NCBI GenBank assembly: GCA_011772495.1
Contig: WVZL01000029.1
Location: 23,930 to 87,929 of the forward strand
Reading direction: 5' to 3'
DNA from: Candidatus Aminicenantota bacterium
GTDB lineage: Bacteria; Acidobacteriota; Aminicenantia; Aminicenantales; Aminicenantaceae
DNA length: 64,000 nt
Position numbers and translations under genes: made by a program. This document shows, piece by piece, positions 43,818 to 53,087 of the stretch. The notes below the pieces were generated by a model. The model made no database searches, was not told the DNA's origin, and was given only the letters and a program-made list of their open reading frames with translations. Each line of letters begins with the position of its first letter. Position 1 is the first letter of the stretch.

Positions 43818-45170
43818 TTATTCCTCAATGGATTTTTCGATGAAAATGGTGACTTGGAATTCTCCGGAATTATCACCGACAATATTTTCATTTATACCCA
43901 GAAAAAGACGCCCATCGATCTCCATTTTTACTCTATTCTCAGAACCGATATAGAAATATTTTTCGATTTCGTTACGTATTTCCTCTTCGGTTTCTTCGTC
44001 TATCTCGATGGAAATGAGTTTAACCACCTTGCCGATCAAGGATCCTATTTTTTCGTCGGGAATAGGCTGCTGCATGGTCTTGAGGTTGTAGCCATCAGGG
44101 CCACAATAGGCCAAAGGATTTCCCTTCTGGAGAGAAATTCCACCTGAAGCTCGAAAATAGATCTGCTGATCGATATCGACGTCGAGTCCGGTATCTGTCC
44201 AGTCGACATTTCCCAGAACATTTATGGTCAGAACCTCTGCATATTCTGGAAAGGCAGGCTCTTCTTCTATTTCCGAAAGAGGCGGTGTCAGAGATTGGAG
44301 TTGAATCTTGAAACTCTCGAAATTAAAACTTTCTTCGCGAAAAGCAACCGGTGGAAACAGTTTCAGGAGGGCCAGCAAATGGTCTTCTCTCTCCAGACTC
44401 CAGGGATTCCTCTGCACCCATAAGGGGAAAACTTCTTGTCTTTCACTCTCCAAAAGACGATACATGAAAATTATGAAACTTCGGGGATTAAAGCCAGCAT
44501 CATAGCTGTTGTGGAGGGCAAACTTATCTGCTTTTTCAATTTCTTCTGGATAATACTCAAGATTCGAAAAATAACGATAAGCCCCTCCCTCTGACTCAAG
44601 AACCTGATTCAAGCTCTCCATGCCTTCATGACCTTGAATCATTTCTCCAGGCAAAACCAGACTTTGTTTGACGGCGTCCTGAGAGATGTGCTGGTGAACA
44701 CTTCGAGCCATGACATGACCCATCTCGAAGGCTAAAACTCCTGCCAGTTCTGATTCTCTCTCCGTAGCTTCAATCAGACCGCGCGATACATAGATTTTTC
44801 CTCCTAGAGTTGCAAAAGCGTTGATTTCAGGAGTCTCAATAATTTTAAAAGCCCATTCGTAGTCTTCAACGAAGTAACGATAAGGGGTTCGACTGACCAG
44901 CCGCTGTCCTAATTCTTCGATGTATCGAACCACGTATTCATCGTCGATCAGTACGACATCTTTCTCCAACTCAGTGGAAATTTGCAGGCTATATAGATTT
45001 TCCTCGCTCTTGGGGATCAGATCAAAGCTTTTTTCAGGAAGGACCTCCTCCATTGTGGAAACAGGTCGTTTTTCAGGTACTGCGCAGGAAGAAAAGACCA
45101 CCATAGCCAACAAGGCATATAGAAGAATGGGGAAGCATCTCACCTTTGATCTAGGCTCTTTTCTTCTCAT
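43818..45170 (-). CDS. M48-like lipoprotein, likely inactive protease, with lectin-like C-terminal domain
   Basis: 450 residues. Lipobox VVFSSC gives a lipid-anchored Cys29. Residues ~70-290 align by eye with the BepA/M48 fold (INAFATLGGKIYVSRGLI, ELAGVLAFEMGHVMARSVHQHIS, EEIEKADKFALHNSYDAGFNPRSF), but the zinc motif HExxH reads F148-E-M-G-H152: the first His is Phe (codon TTC at 44729-44727). Residues ~308-450 resemble the LecA/PA-IL beta-sandwich (NVDWTDTGLDVDIDQQIYFRASG ... GRLFLGINENIVGDNSGEFQVTI), a calcium-dependent galactose-binding family. Predicted role: envelope binding or chaperone-like protein rather than protease. Overlaps the start region of its upstream neighbour's end by four bases (same operon). 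Confidence 0.82.
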   Translation of the reverse strand: MRRKEPRSKVRCFPILLYALLAMVVFSSCAVPEKRPVSTMEEVLPEKSFDLIPKSEENLYSLQISTELEKDVVLIDDEYVVRYIEELGQRLVSRTPYRYFVEDYEWAFKIIETPEINAFATLGGKIYVSRGLIEATERESELAGVLAFEMGHVMARSVHQHISQDAVKQSLVLPGEMIQGHEGMESLNQVLESEGGAYRYFSNLEYYPEEIEKADKFALHNSYDAGFNPRSFIIFMYRLLESERQEVFPLWVQRNPWSLEREDHLLALLKLFPPVAFREESFNFESFKIQLQSLTPPLSEIEEEPAFPEYAEVLTINVLGNVDWTDTGLDVDIDQQIYFRASGGISLQKGNPLAYCGPDGYNLKTMQQPIPDEKIGSLIGKVVKLISIEIDEETEEEIRNEIEKYFYIGSENRVKMEIDGRLFLGINENIVGDNSGEFQVTIFIEKSIEE

Positions 45171-45940
45171 GACTTTCCCAATTGCAGGATACCAACCATC
45201 TGCTGGTGGATCAATCCATTCGTGGCAAGAGTCTCTGAACCGTAGATGCTGTATTCTTTATCTTGAAAATCAGAAATTCGGCCTCCTGCTTCTTTTACAA
45301 TCAGAACCCCGGCCGCCACATCCCAGGGATTGAGCTTTAACTCCCAGAAGCCGTCAAACCTCCCGCAGGCCACATAACAAAGATCCATGGCTGCTGATCC
45401 ACAGCGGCGAATAGCTTGGACTCGAATGGCGAAATTATTAAAATGATCGATATTGTTCACCTCGCTCTCCCGGATATCATAAGGAAAGCCTGTGGCTACA
45501 AGGCTTTTGTCCAGATCATTAACAGAAGAGACCGTTATCTTTTTATCGTTGAGGAAAGCCTCCTGTCCAACTTCAGCCCAAAACATCTCCTTCCTTAAAG
45601 GATCATAGACCACTCCCAGGTCCGTTTCTCCATTCCTTTCTAAGGCTATGGAAATGCAAAACACAGGAAATTTATGAGCAAAATTGGTAGTGCCGTCAAG
45701 AGGATCGATGAGCCAACGATATTCAGCGCCTTTCTCTCTACGCAGGCCCTCCTCAGCCAAAAAATCATGTTCAGGAAAACGGGAAGATATATGTTTGTGG
45801 ATCAGACTCTGGGAAAGTGAATCAAAATGAGTGACGAGATCGATCTTTCCTTTAAAAGAAACCTCTCTGGCCTCATCAAAATTCTCCCTGAGCATCTTGC
45901 CGGCCTTCAGGGCTGCCTCCTTGGCCACTTTCAAAAACAT
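45167..45940 (-). CDS. suhB: inositol-monophosphatase-family phosphatase
   Basis: 257 residues. Mg-dependent, Li-sensitive family: FLAEEG, WLIDPLDGTTNFAHKFPVF, and WDVAAGVLIVKEAGGRISD. Removes phosphate from inositol-1-phosphate or related sugars and nucleotides; exact substrate uncertain. First of a two-gene unit with the M48-like lipoprotein (four-base overlap). Confidence 0.93.
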   Translation of the reverse strand: MFLKVAKEAALKAGKMLRENFDEAREVSFKGKIDLVTHFDSLSQSLIHKHISSRFPEHDFLAEEGLRREKGAEYRWLIDPLDGTTNFAHKFPVFCISIALERNGETDLGVVYDPLRKEMFWAEVGQEAFLNDKKITVSSVNDLDKSLVATGFPYDIRESEVNNIDHFNNFAIRVQAIRRCGSAAMDLCYVACGRFDGFWELKLNPWDVAAGVLIVKEAGGRISDFQDKEYSIYGSETLATNGLIHQQMVGILQLGKS

Positions 45941-46031
45941 TTCTTATCCATATTAGCAACTCTTTAATTCTAGAGCAACCTTTAAGGAGTAAACATCTTT
46001 TTTCGTGATAGCTAAAGAAATGTAAAGAAAT

Positions 46032-46111
46032 GGGGACGGTTCTATTTTTTTAAAATAGAACGCTTGGCAGAATGAGACTCTATATAGAACTAAAAAAATA
46101 GAACCGTCCCC
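46032..46111. repeat. inverted-repeat element, GGGGACGGTTCT family, copy 2
   Basis: Perfect 20-base arms at 46032-46051 and 46092-46111 (GGGGACGGTTCTATTTTTTT and complement). Inner partial repeats AAAATAGAAC (46052) and TATATAGAAC suggest nested arms. The arm is the same as at 1016-1094, 45 kb away. Sits between divergent genes. Confidence 0.78.
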
Positions 46112-46165
46112 TATCGGTTTTTTTTAGAAAGAGAGAAGACCCAAATATCTTGTAAACTTTTTACC

Positions 46166-46194
46166 TTTAAAGCCGTAGTTAGTAATAGTATAAT
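46166..46194 (+). promoter_or_regulatory. candidate promoter of the adaptor-ABC operon
   Basis: TATAAT at 46189-46194; the -35 position (46166-46171, TTTAAA) is a weak match at 17-base spacing. Confidence 0.35.
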
Positions 46195-46227
46195 AGAAAT
46201 ATCTTGAACGGGAAGGTCTTGATAAGA

Positions 46228-47439
46228 ATGAAGAAAAAAAGAGGACGGCGCAGAATAATCATCATCTTCATTGTCATCATTGTTCTGGCTCTAATCGTGT
46301 ACTTCAACCTCCAATCTCAGAGAGAAAAAGCAATAAAAGTCACTGTTGAAGAAGTCAAAAGGGAAAACCTGACTTCTATCACCTCTGCCTCTGGAGAAGT
46401 TAAGCCTAAAAAGAATGTGAACATAAGCGCCCAAGTTCCGGGAAGAATAGTGAAGATAGGTGTTGAAGAAGGGCAAATCGTGAAAGAGAGAGACTTCCTC
46501 CTTAAGCTTGACGCCACCCAATACGAAGCCAACGCTGACCGGGACAGATCTCTCATCCTTTCCTACCGGGCTCAGCTCATTGAAGCTCAGGCCAGATTAC
46601 AAAAAGACAAAAATTTCTACGAAAGGCAAAAAAGACTTTTTGATGAACAGCTCATCTCGAGAGAACAATTAGAAGCAGCCAAGGCTCAGCATGACATCTC
46701 CAGAGCACAACACAGGGCTATTAACTATCAAATCAACCAGGCCAAGGCTTCTCTTGAAAGCAGCCTGGATAACCTAAACAAAACTACCTATAACTCCCCC
46801 ATCGATGGAATAATCACCAGTCTGAGAGTCGAAGAGGGAGAGATCGCCTTAATCGGAACAATGAACAACCCGGGCACAGTCCTGATGACCATCGCCGACC
46901 TTTCGGTGATGGAGATCGAAGTCGAAGTCGACGAAACCGATGTGGTCGGAGTTCGAATCGGACAGCAGGCTGAAGTGAGAGTAGATGCTCTGCCCGAGCA
47001 AACCATTGAAGGAACAGTCACCGAAATCGGGAGCTCGGCCATTCAAAAACTCACCTCTGCTGAAGAATCAAAGGATTTCAAAGTGGTCGTCACCCTTGAA
47101 AATCCTCCCGGGGAACTCAAGCCCGGTCTCTCTGCTTCGGCAGACATCATAACTGCAGAAAGAAAGGATGTCCTAGCTGTTCCGATTTCAGCCCTTGTCT
47201 TAAGAGAAAAAGACGAGGAAGAAGAAAAGAAAAAAAAGGAAGAGGAAGGAGTTTATGTGGTCACCGAGGAGAATCGGGTAAAATTCCAGCCCGTGAAAAA
47301 GGGTATCCTGGGTGAAATGAAGATAGAAATCACCGAAGGCTTGGGAGAGGGGCAAAAGATCGTCGTCGGCCCTTATAATGCCCTCCGTGAACTTAAAGAC
47401 GATGCACTGATTAAGTCTGAAGAAAAGAAAAGCGAATAA
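46228..47439 (+). CDS. HlyD/MacA-type periplasmic adaptor protein
   Basis: 403 residues from the ATG at 46228 (MKKKRGRRR); a TTG at 46204 adds eight residues. One N-terminal membrane segment ([17 protein letters not shown]), a lipoyl-like split domain ([39 protein letters not shown] ... [20 protein letters not shown]) around a helical hairpin (~95-180), then beta-barrel and membrane-proximal parts. By family it links an inner-membrane transporter to an outer-membrane channel. Operon with an ABC ATPase two bases downstream. Confidence 0.93.
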   Translation: MKKKRGRRRIIIIFIVIIVLALIVYFNLQSQREKAIKVTVEEVKRENLTSITSASGEVKPKKNVNISAQVPGRIVKIGVEEGQIVKERDFLLKLDATQYEANADRDRSLILSYRAQLIEAQARLQKDKNFYERQKRLFDEQLISREQLEAAKAQHDISRAQHRAINYQINQAKASLESSLDNLNKTTYNSPIDGIITSLRVEEGEIALIGTMNNPGTVLMTIADLSVMEIEVEVDETDVVGVRIGQQAEVRVDALPEQTIEGTVTEIGSSAIQKLTSAEESKDFKVVVTLENPPGELKPGLSASADIITAERKDVLAVPISALVLREKDEEEEKKKKEEEGVYVVTEENRVKFQPVKKGILGEMKIEITEGLGEGQKIVVGPYNALRELKDDALIKSEEKKSE

Positions 47440-47441
47440 GA

Positions 47442-48155
47442 ATGCCAGAATCGGAAAACAACGTCTTAATCTCTACTGAAGACCTCTGGAAGGTCTACCA
47501 ATTAGGAGAACAAGAGGTCAAGGCTCTCCAAGGGGTGACTTTTACCATCTCCCAGAATGAATTTTTGGCCATCATGGGTCCTTCTGGCTCTGGAAAATCC
47601 ACGCTCATGAATCTCCTCGGCTGTCTTGATACTCCTACCAAGGGAAATTTCTACCTTAAAGGCAGATTGGTCAGCGCCATGAATGAAAATGAGCTGGCCC
47701 ACATCCGCAACCGGGAGATCGGGTTTGTCTTTCAAGTCTTCAACCTCCTTCCCCGGGCGACGGCTTTCCATAATGTGGAACTCCCTCTTATCTACAAAGG
47801 AACAAAGAAAAAAGAGAGAAGAGAAAAGGCCTTGAGCGCTCTAGATATGGTCGAAATGGAAGGCAGAATGAATCACCGGCCTCCTGAACTCTCGGGAGGA
47901 GAAAGACAGAGAGTGGCCATAGCTCGGGCTTTGGTCAATGAGCCTTCCATCCTCCTGGCCGATGAGCCCACCGGGAATCTGGACTCGAAGACAGGCCAAG
48001 AAATCCTCAGGCTTTTTAAGAAAATACATTCCGAAGGCAATACGATCATTATCGTTACCCATGATAAGGATATTGCCACGCAAGCCCAGAGAATCATCTG
48101 CCTCAGAGATGGCATGATTGAAAGAGATGAAAAAACAGGAGAAACAGGAGAATAA
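47442..48155 (+). CDS. ABC transporter ATP-binding protein (MacB/LolD type)
   Basis: 237 residues. Walker [11 protein letters not shown]-loop [22 protein letters not shown], signature [15 protein letters not shown], Walker [13 protein letters not shown], His switch VTHD. Drives export or lipoprotein release with FtsX-like permeases. No such permease lies next to it here; the following gene is a Yip1-type membrane protein. Confidence 0.95.
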   Translation: MPESENNVLISTEDLWKVYQLGEQEVKALQGVTFTISQNEFLAIMGPSGSGKSTLMNLLGCLDTPTKGNFYLKGRLVSAMNENELAHIRNREIGFVFQVFNLLPRATAFHNVELPLIYKGTKKKERREKALSALDMVEMEGRMNHRPPELSGGERQRVAIARALVNEPSILLADEPTGNLDSKTGQEILRLFKKIHSEGNTIIIVTHDKDIATQAQRIICLRDGMIERDEKTGETGE

Positions 48156-48158
48156 AGG

Positions 48159-48863
48159 ATGAACCTCTTCCAGCGTCTGCAAGGCATCTTTTTTAGCCCC
48201 CAACCAACTCTAAAAGGAGTTACAGAAAAACCCGTGTGGGTTGATGCTCTCGTCGTGCTTCTCGTCTTAATAGGGCTATTCTCTTTCCTCACCGCCCCTT
48301 ATCTGCAGAAAGACAGCCTCCAAATCATGAAAGACAACGTCAGAATGCAAGAAAGGCTAGGGGAGGAAAACTACAACAGAATGATCGACCGCCTTGAAAA
48401 TCCTTCCCAGTCCATGGTCATTCTCCAGACGTTCGGCATAATTCCTGTCAGCTTTCTGGTCGGACTACTCTTCTCCAGTTTGATTATTCTGGTCATGGGG
48501 CGTTTCACCTCTACCGAAGGAAAATATGTCCAGGTTTTCGCTGTGCTGCTCCATGCAAATTTCGTTGATAAAATCCTGGGCAATGCTTTGCGCCTCATTC
48601 TCGTTTTCACCCGGAAATCAGTCATGCAGACCACAACCAGCCTGGCTCTCTTTTTTCCCCGCTTAGAAGTGACATCTTCAGCCTATCTCGTCTTAACCCA
48701 GTTTGACTTTTTCCAGCTCTGGCTGTTCGGCCTTCTGGGTTTCGGCCTTTCTCAGGTCTTGAAGATTGAACTCAAGAGGGCTCTCGTTATTTCCTACGCC
48801 TTCTGGCTTCTAAAAAGCCTGCTTTATATTGCCTTGGGCCTCATAAGAATGCGCTACATGTGA
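48159..48863 (+). CDS. Yip1-domain integral membrane protein
   Basis: 234 residues, about five membrane segments. N-terminal [35 protein letters not shown] is the typical bacterial YIP1-family start (short amphipathic helix, then membrane). The function in bacteria is unknown. It lies four bases after the ABC ATPase, the place where a permease would be expected, so it may act with the transporter (inference). Confidence 0.82.
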   Translation: MNLFQRLQGIFFSPQPTLKGVTEKPVWVDALVVLLVLIGLFSFLTAPYLQKDSLQIMKDNVRMQERLGEENYNRMIDRLENPSQSMVILQTFGIIPVSFLVGLLFSSLIILVMGRFTSTEGKYVQVFAVLLHANFVDKILGNALRLILVFTRKSVMQTTTSLALFFPRLEVTSSAYLVLTQFDFFQLWLFGLLGFGLSQVLKIELKRALVISYAFWLLKSLLYIALGLIRMRYM

Positions 48864-48878
48864 TAAGCGAGGCTTTTT

Positions 48879-48959
48879 TTGAAGAAAAAACAAATCTTGG
48901 CCCTCTTGATCTTCATGACCCTTCTGCTTCTGTTTCTTTTGATAAAAATTGCACTCTAA
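48879..48959 (+). CDS. 26-residue single-span membrane peptide
   Basis: TTG start with GAGG six bases upstream; translates to MKKKQILALLIFMTLL followed by eight more hydrophobic residues and IAL: a positive N-terminus and one membrane helix. It fills the gap between the Yip1 gene and miaA and overlaps the miaA start by 11 bases in another frame. Small size makes chance possible. Confidence 0.45.
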   Translation: MKKKQILALLIFMTLLLLFLLIKIAL

Positions 48960-49866
48960 GAATCTCGTCATCATTCTCGGGCCCACTGGAGTGGGCAAGA
49001 GTGTAACCTCGATCAAACTTGCCAAGAAATTCAAAGGCGCCATCATCAATTGCGACTCCATGCAGGTCTACAAAGGCTTCGATATCGGAACAGACAAGCT
49101 CCCCCCTGAAAAAAGGGAGAATATCCCTCACTATCTACTGGATATTATCGACCCCCATATCCAATTCACTGCTGCCGATTTTGCCAACCAGGCTTTGAAA
49201 GCCATAGAGTCGATCCTGAAGAAAAAAAGACTTCCCATAATAGTCGGAGGTACCGGTCTATATTTAAAAGCTCTGCTGGACGGCCTCTTTCCTGGCCCAG
49301 GTAGAGAGCCCAGCCTGCGTAAAAAACTTGAGAAAAAAGCTGCCGAAAAGGGACTGGAAAACCTAAGGAAAAAGTTGGAGGAAGTTGACCCGGATTATGC
49401 TCAGAAAATCGGACAGAAGGACAAGATGAGGATCATCAGAGCCTTAGAAGTCTTCACCTTGACCAAAAAACCTTTCTCCGAACACTTCCAGAACACCGAA
49501 TCTATGGTCAAAGATTTCAATATCCTCAAAATTGGGCTAAAATTAAACAGGAGAGAGCTCTATAAAAACATCGAAGAACGAGTGGATAAAATGTTTAAAA
49601 GCGGTATAATCAATGAAGTGGAGGATCTATTGAAAGATGGAGTCCAGGAAGACTCACCTCCATTCCGAGCCCTGGGCTATAAATACGTTCTTAAATACTT
49701 GAAAAAGGAAATGACGCTCGAAGAAGCCCTTGAATTGACTAAAAGAGATACCCGCCACTATGCAAAAAGGCAGTTGACCTGGTTTCGAAGAATGGATGAG
49801 GTTGAATGGTTTTCTCCGTTTGATTTCCCTTCTCTGGCGGCCTTTGTAGAAAAGCATCTAGAATAA
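48949..49866 (+). CDS. miaA: tRNA dimethylallyltransferase
   Basis: 305 residues from TTG 48949; homology starts at once ([16 protein letters not shown]). P-loop GPTGVGKS, substrate segment [17 protein letters not shown] and [14 protein letters not shown]. Adds the isopentenyl group at A37 of tRNAs reading UNN codons, using DMAPP. Followed by hflX as in many bacteria (hfq is not between them). Confidence 0.95.
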   Translation: MHSKNLVIILGPTGVGKSVTSIKLAKKFKGAIINCDSMQVYKGFDIGTDKLPPEKRENIPHYLLDIIDPHIQFTAADFANQALKAIESILKKKRLPIIVGGTGLYLKALLDGLFPGPGREPSLRKKLEKKAAEKGLENLRKKLEEVDPDYAQKIGQKDKMRIIRALEVFTLTKKPFSEHFQNTESMVKDFNILKIGLKLNRRELYKNIEERVDKMFKSGIINEVEDLLKDGVQEDSPPFRALGYKYVLKYLKKEMTLEEALELTKRDTRHYAKRQLTWFRRMDEVEWFSPFDFPSLAAFVEKHLE

Positions 49867-49871
49867 GAAAA

Positions 49872-51134
49872 ATGGAAAGATCCATCCTGATCAACCTGGC
49901 CACGACCAAGAAAGAAAAATTGGAAGGAGAAGAGTCTTTACAGGAACTGGAAGGATTGACCGCCACGGCTGGCGCTCAAGTGGTTCATAAAATCTTACAA
50001 TCCCGCTCAGAAATCAGTCCCAAATACTTTATCGGAGAAGGCAAGGTCGAAGAATTGGCTCAAATGAGGGGTGATCTCGAGGCTGACCTTATAATTTTTG
50101 ATCACAACTTGACTCCTATTCAACAGCGAAGCCTGGAAGAAAAGATAGGGACCAAGGTTATCGATAGAACACAACTCATCCTCGATATATTCGCTCAAAG
50201 AGCAAGAAGCAAAGAAGGCAAACTTCAAGTGGAACTGGCTCAATTGAACTACCTTCTCCCCCGTTTAGTTGGAAAGGGGCAAGCTCTTTCTCGGCTGGGA
50301 GCGGGAATCGGAACTCGGGGACCAGGAGAGAAAAAGCTGGAGGAAGACAGGCGTAGAATCCTGGACAGAATTTCCAAGATAAAAAAAGAAATCGAGAATG
50401 TTCAAAAAAGACGTACCCATCAAAGAAAAAGTAGGAAGAAGAGCCCCATTCCAACTGTTTCTTTGGTGGGATACACCAATTCTGGAAAATCCACCCTGTT
50501 CAACTGCCTCTCCCATGAGAAGATGTACACCTCATCACAGCTCTTTGCAACCTTAGATCCAGTGCTCCGCCGAGTCTCCTTTGTCGATGGTCTGTATTTT
50601 TTTCTCAGTGATACGGTCGGCTTCATAAAAAAATTGCCCATCGAGCTGATAACATCTTTTAAGGCCACGTTGCTAGAGGTCAAGGAGGCGGATTGCATCT
50701 GTCATATCATTGATATCACTTCTCCCAACCCAGAGAGCCGAATAGAGGCGGTCGACAACGTTCTCGCTGAAATAGGAGCCTCTAGAATCCCCTTGATAAG
50801 AGTCAGGAACAAAATAGACTTAATGCCTAACAGCAAAGAGCTTCTTAAAAAAAATAGTCCTTTCGATTCTCGCGACCTCTATGTTTCTGCTAAGACCGGA
50901 GAGGGAATCGACAGCCTTAAAGATGCACTCAGAGTCATGCTTTTCGAGGATTTCCATTTGTATTACCTTCGCATCCCCAAATCAAAAAAAGAATTGATCC
51001 ACTCTTTCCCCAAATGGTCTGTTGTTCTCAAAAGGAGGGAGAACGGAGATTATTTTGAATTGAAGATCATGGCCGACTCCCAGTCAGTCTTGAATTTTCT
51101 GCCTTACGTCAAGAGAGGAGAAGACAAGTGGTGA
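49872..51134 (+). CDS. hflX: ribosome-associated GTPase HflX
   Basis: 420 residues. N-terminal HflX domain ([29 protein letters not shown]), the glycine-rich [19 protein letters not shown] segment, then GTPase motifs [15 protein letters not shown] and RNKIDL. Splits stalled or idle 70S ribosomes. Overlaps the next gene by seven bases. Confidence 0.95.
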   Translation: MERSILINLATTKKEKLEGEESLQELEGLTATAGAQVVHKILQSRSEISPKYFIGEGKVEELAQMRGDLEADLIIFDHNLTPIQQRSLEEKIGTKVIDRTQLILDIFAQRARSKEGKLQVELAQLNYLLPRLVGKGQALSRLGAGIGTRGPGEKKLEEDRRRILDRISKIKKEIENVQKRRTHQRKSRKKSPIPTVSLVGYTNSGKSTLFNCLSHEKMYTSSQLFATLDPVLRRVSFVDGLYFFLSDTVGFIKKLPIELITSFKATLLEVKEADCICHIIDITSPNPESRIEAVDNVLAEIGASRIPLIRVRNKIDLMPNSKELLKKNSPFDSRDLYVSAKTGEGIDSLKDALRVMLFEDFHLYYLRIPKSKKELIHSFPKWSVVLKRRENGDYFELKIMADSQSVLNFLPYVKRGEDKW

Positions 51135-52450
51135 AAAAAATTCTCCCATCTTTTTTAATGATTCTTTGGGTTTGGTCTTGCCTGACTTACCAGCCCGTTA
51201 AGCCCACCCTTTATGTTGAGGACCTGCCTCAGACGATTGTAACCGAGCTTTCCCTCGACGAAAGAATAGCCCTAGAGGAAGCCTGGAAAAACCTGAGACA
51301 AAACAAGGGATCAAAAGCCCAGAAAATACTCTCCCGTTTAAGTCCAGAGAGCCCAGCTTACTACGTTGGGCTCGGCTATGCCTTTTTTCTCCTTGGAGAC
51401 TTTCAGGCATCTGAAGAGTATTTCAAAGCAGCCTTGAACTATTATCCTGGTATAGTTCTCACTCATCTCGGCCTGGCCCAACTTTACCAGAATACAGGGC
51501 GCGAGAACTCTGCCTTTGCGGAATACCGAGAAGTCCTGAAGAAGAAACCAGAACACAGCTGGGCAAAAAGAGAATACGAAGCTTTGAAAACACTAAAAAC
51601 AGAAGAGGCTTTGGACGAGGGGCTGGATTTTCTGACCAGAGGATATCGAGAGAGGAGTAAAGAAGCCTTACTGAGAGCTCTCTATTATTCCCCTGATTCG
51701 GCAAGAGCTCACCTTGCCCTAGCCGGGATTTACAAGGAAGAGGATCAACTCCAGAACGCCCTTGTTCACTTGAAGGCCGCCAGCACCAACGATACGAAAA
51801 ACCCCGAGATTCTCAAAGACTATGCTGAAGCCCTTCTCCTCACTGAACAGTATGCGAGAAGCCTTGAAATCTACGAAAAATTATTGGAAATGCAACCTGA
51901 TAATCAGGATATTCAGTCTCGAATCGAAAACTTAAAGAATAGGTTGGGCATTTTCGAACTCCCAAGCCAGTATCACAGTATCCTGCACAAGGAAGCAACT
52001 TCAAGAGAAGAAATGGCTGCCTTGCTGGCTGTCAAATTCAAAGGAAAAGTCGAGGAGACAGAAGCTCAACCACCGATCATCATCGATATTTCGACGTCCT
52101 GGGCCTCAAAATTCATACTGACAACGACTTCTCTTGGTATATTGGAGATTTATCCCAATCACACTTTTCAGCCCCAAAAAATTATCACCCGAGCCGAAAT
52201 GACTGAAATCCTTCTCCGCCTCATCGATCTCCTAAAAAAGAAAGGCTACTCCCTCATTCAGCAATTTTCTCCTGAAATAATTCAAATTTCAGATGTGTCT
52301 CCCGATAACTACTATTATCATCCCATCACCCAAATCATTTCTTATCAAATAATGGATCTTGATATGGAGAGATCTTTCCGCCCTGAGCAGCCTGTCTCAG
52401 GACAAGAAGCCATTAAGACTTTGGACATTATCCTGAGTCTTATCGAATAG
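51128..52450 (+). CDS. lipoprotein with TPR repeats and C-terminal SLH-like domain
   Basis: 440 residues, GTG start seven bases after GGAG. Lipobox-like WVWSC. About 45-285: TPRs ([30 protein letters not shown] ...). About 320-435: two S-layer-homology-like units ([37 protein letters not shown] and [29 protein letters not shown]). SLH domains bind cell-wall polymers, so the protein probably joins membrane and wall or outer layer. The gene follows hflX with a short overlap. Confidence 0.85.
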   Translation: MVKKILPSFLMILWVWSCLTYQPVKPTLYVEDLPQTIVTELSLDERIALEEAWKNLRQNKGSKAQKILSRLSPESPAYYVGLGYAFFLLGDFQASEEYFKAALNYYPGIVLTHLGLAQLYQNTGRENSAFAEYREVLKKKPEHSWAKREYEALKTLKTEEALDEGLDFLTRGYRERSKEALLRALYYSPDSARAHLALAGIYKEEDQLQNALVHLKAASTNDTKNPEILKDYAEALLLTEQYARSLEIYEKLLEMQPDNQDIQSRIENLKNRLGIFELPSQYHSILHKEATSREEMAALLAVKFKGKVEETEAQPPIIIDISTSWASKFILTTTSLGILEIYPNHTFQPQKIITRAEMTEILLRLIDLLKKKGYSLIQQFSPEIIQISDVSPDNYYYHPITQIISYQIMDLDMERSFRPEQPVSGQEAIKTLDIILSLIE

Positions 52451-52502
52451 CCTGGATGCATCTCCTTAGAATCTTGGTGAACTGGAGATAAATATCGTTT
52501 AA

Positions 52503-53084
52503 ATGAGCTCAAAAACTAAAGATGTTCTTTTTAACCTGCCCAACCTGGTCTCCTTGTTAAGGATTGGTCTTATCCCTGTATTCCTCTGGCTGATAATCCA
52601 GAGAAAAGCCTTCTTAGCGCTCTTTATTTTCCTCGTAGCAGGTACAACAGATGTGCTGGACGGCTTCTTTGCCCGGCTGTTACACAAGAAAACAAAAATT
52701 GGCGCTTTCCTTGATCCTGCAGCCGACAAATTGCTCATGACCGCCTCCTACATCGTCCTCTCTATCCCTTCCTTAAACTCGCTGAACCTGATTCCTCTCT
52801 GGCTCACGGCCACTGTTATCGGCCGGGATCTCCTCATCGTGCTCGGAGCTCTGGTCGTATACAGGATGACAGGTCACACAACTTTTCTTCCCTGCCTATT
52901 GGGAAAAATAAGTACAGTCTTCCAAGTCAGCACTCTCCTCCTTGTGCTCTTCTACAATTACCTCCAAGTTTTACCGTCTTATCTGAAGTGGATCTTCTAT
53001 CTCACCCTCATCTTTACTGTTCTCTCGTGTATAAACTACATCATCATTGGCTTCAGTCTGATTTCTTCCCCCCAGAAAAGCTAG
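52503..53084 (+). CDS. pgsA: CDP-diacylglycerol--glycerol-3-phosphate 3-phosphatidyltransferase
   Basis: 193 residues, four to six membrane segments. CDP-alcohol motif TDVLDGFFARLLHKKTKIGAFLDPAADK with all four Asp, and N-terminal NLPNLVSLLRIGLIPVF. Makes phosphatidylglycerol phosphate. Convergent with the polysaccharide locus, three bases apart. Confidence 0.93.
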   Translation: MSSKTKDVLFNLPNLVSLLRIGLIPVFLWLIIQRKAFLALFIFLVAGTTDVLDGFFARLLHKKTKIGAFLDPAADKLLMTASYIVLSIPSLNSLNLIPLWLTATVIGRDLLIVLGALVVYRMTGHTTFLPCLLGKISTVFQVSTLLLVLFYNYLQVLPSYLKWIFYLTLIFTVLSCINYIIIGFSLISSPQKS

Positions 53085-53087
53085 ACT

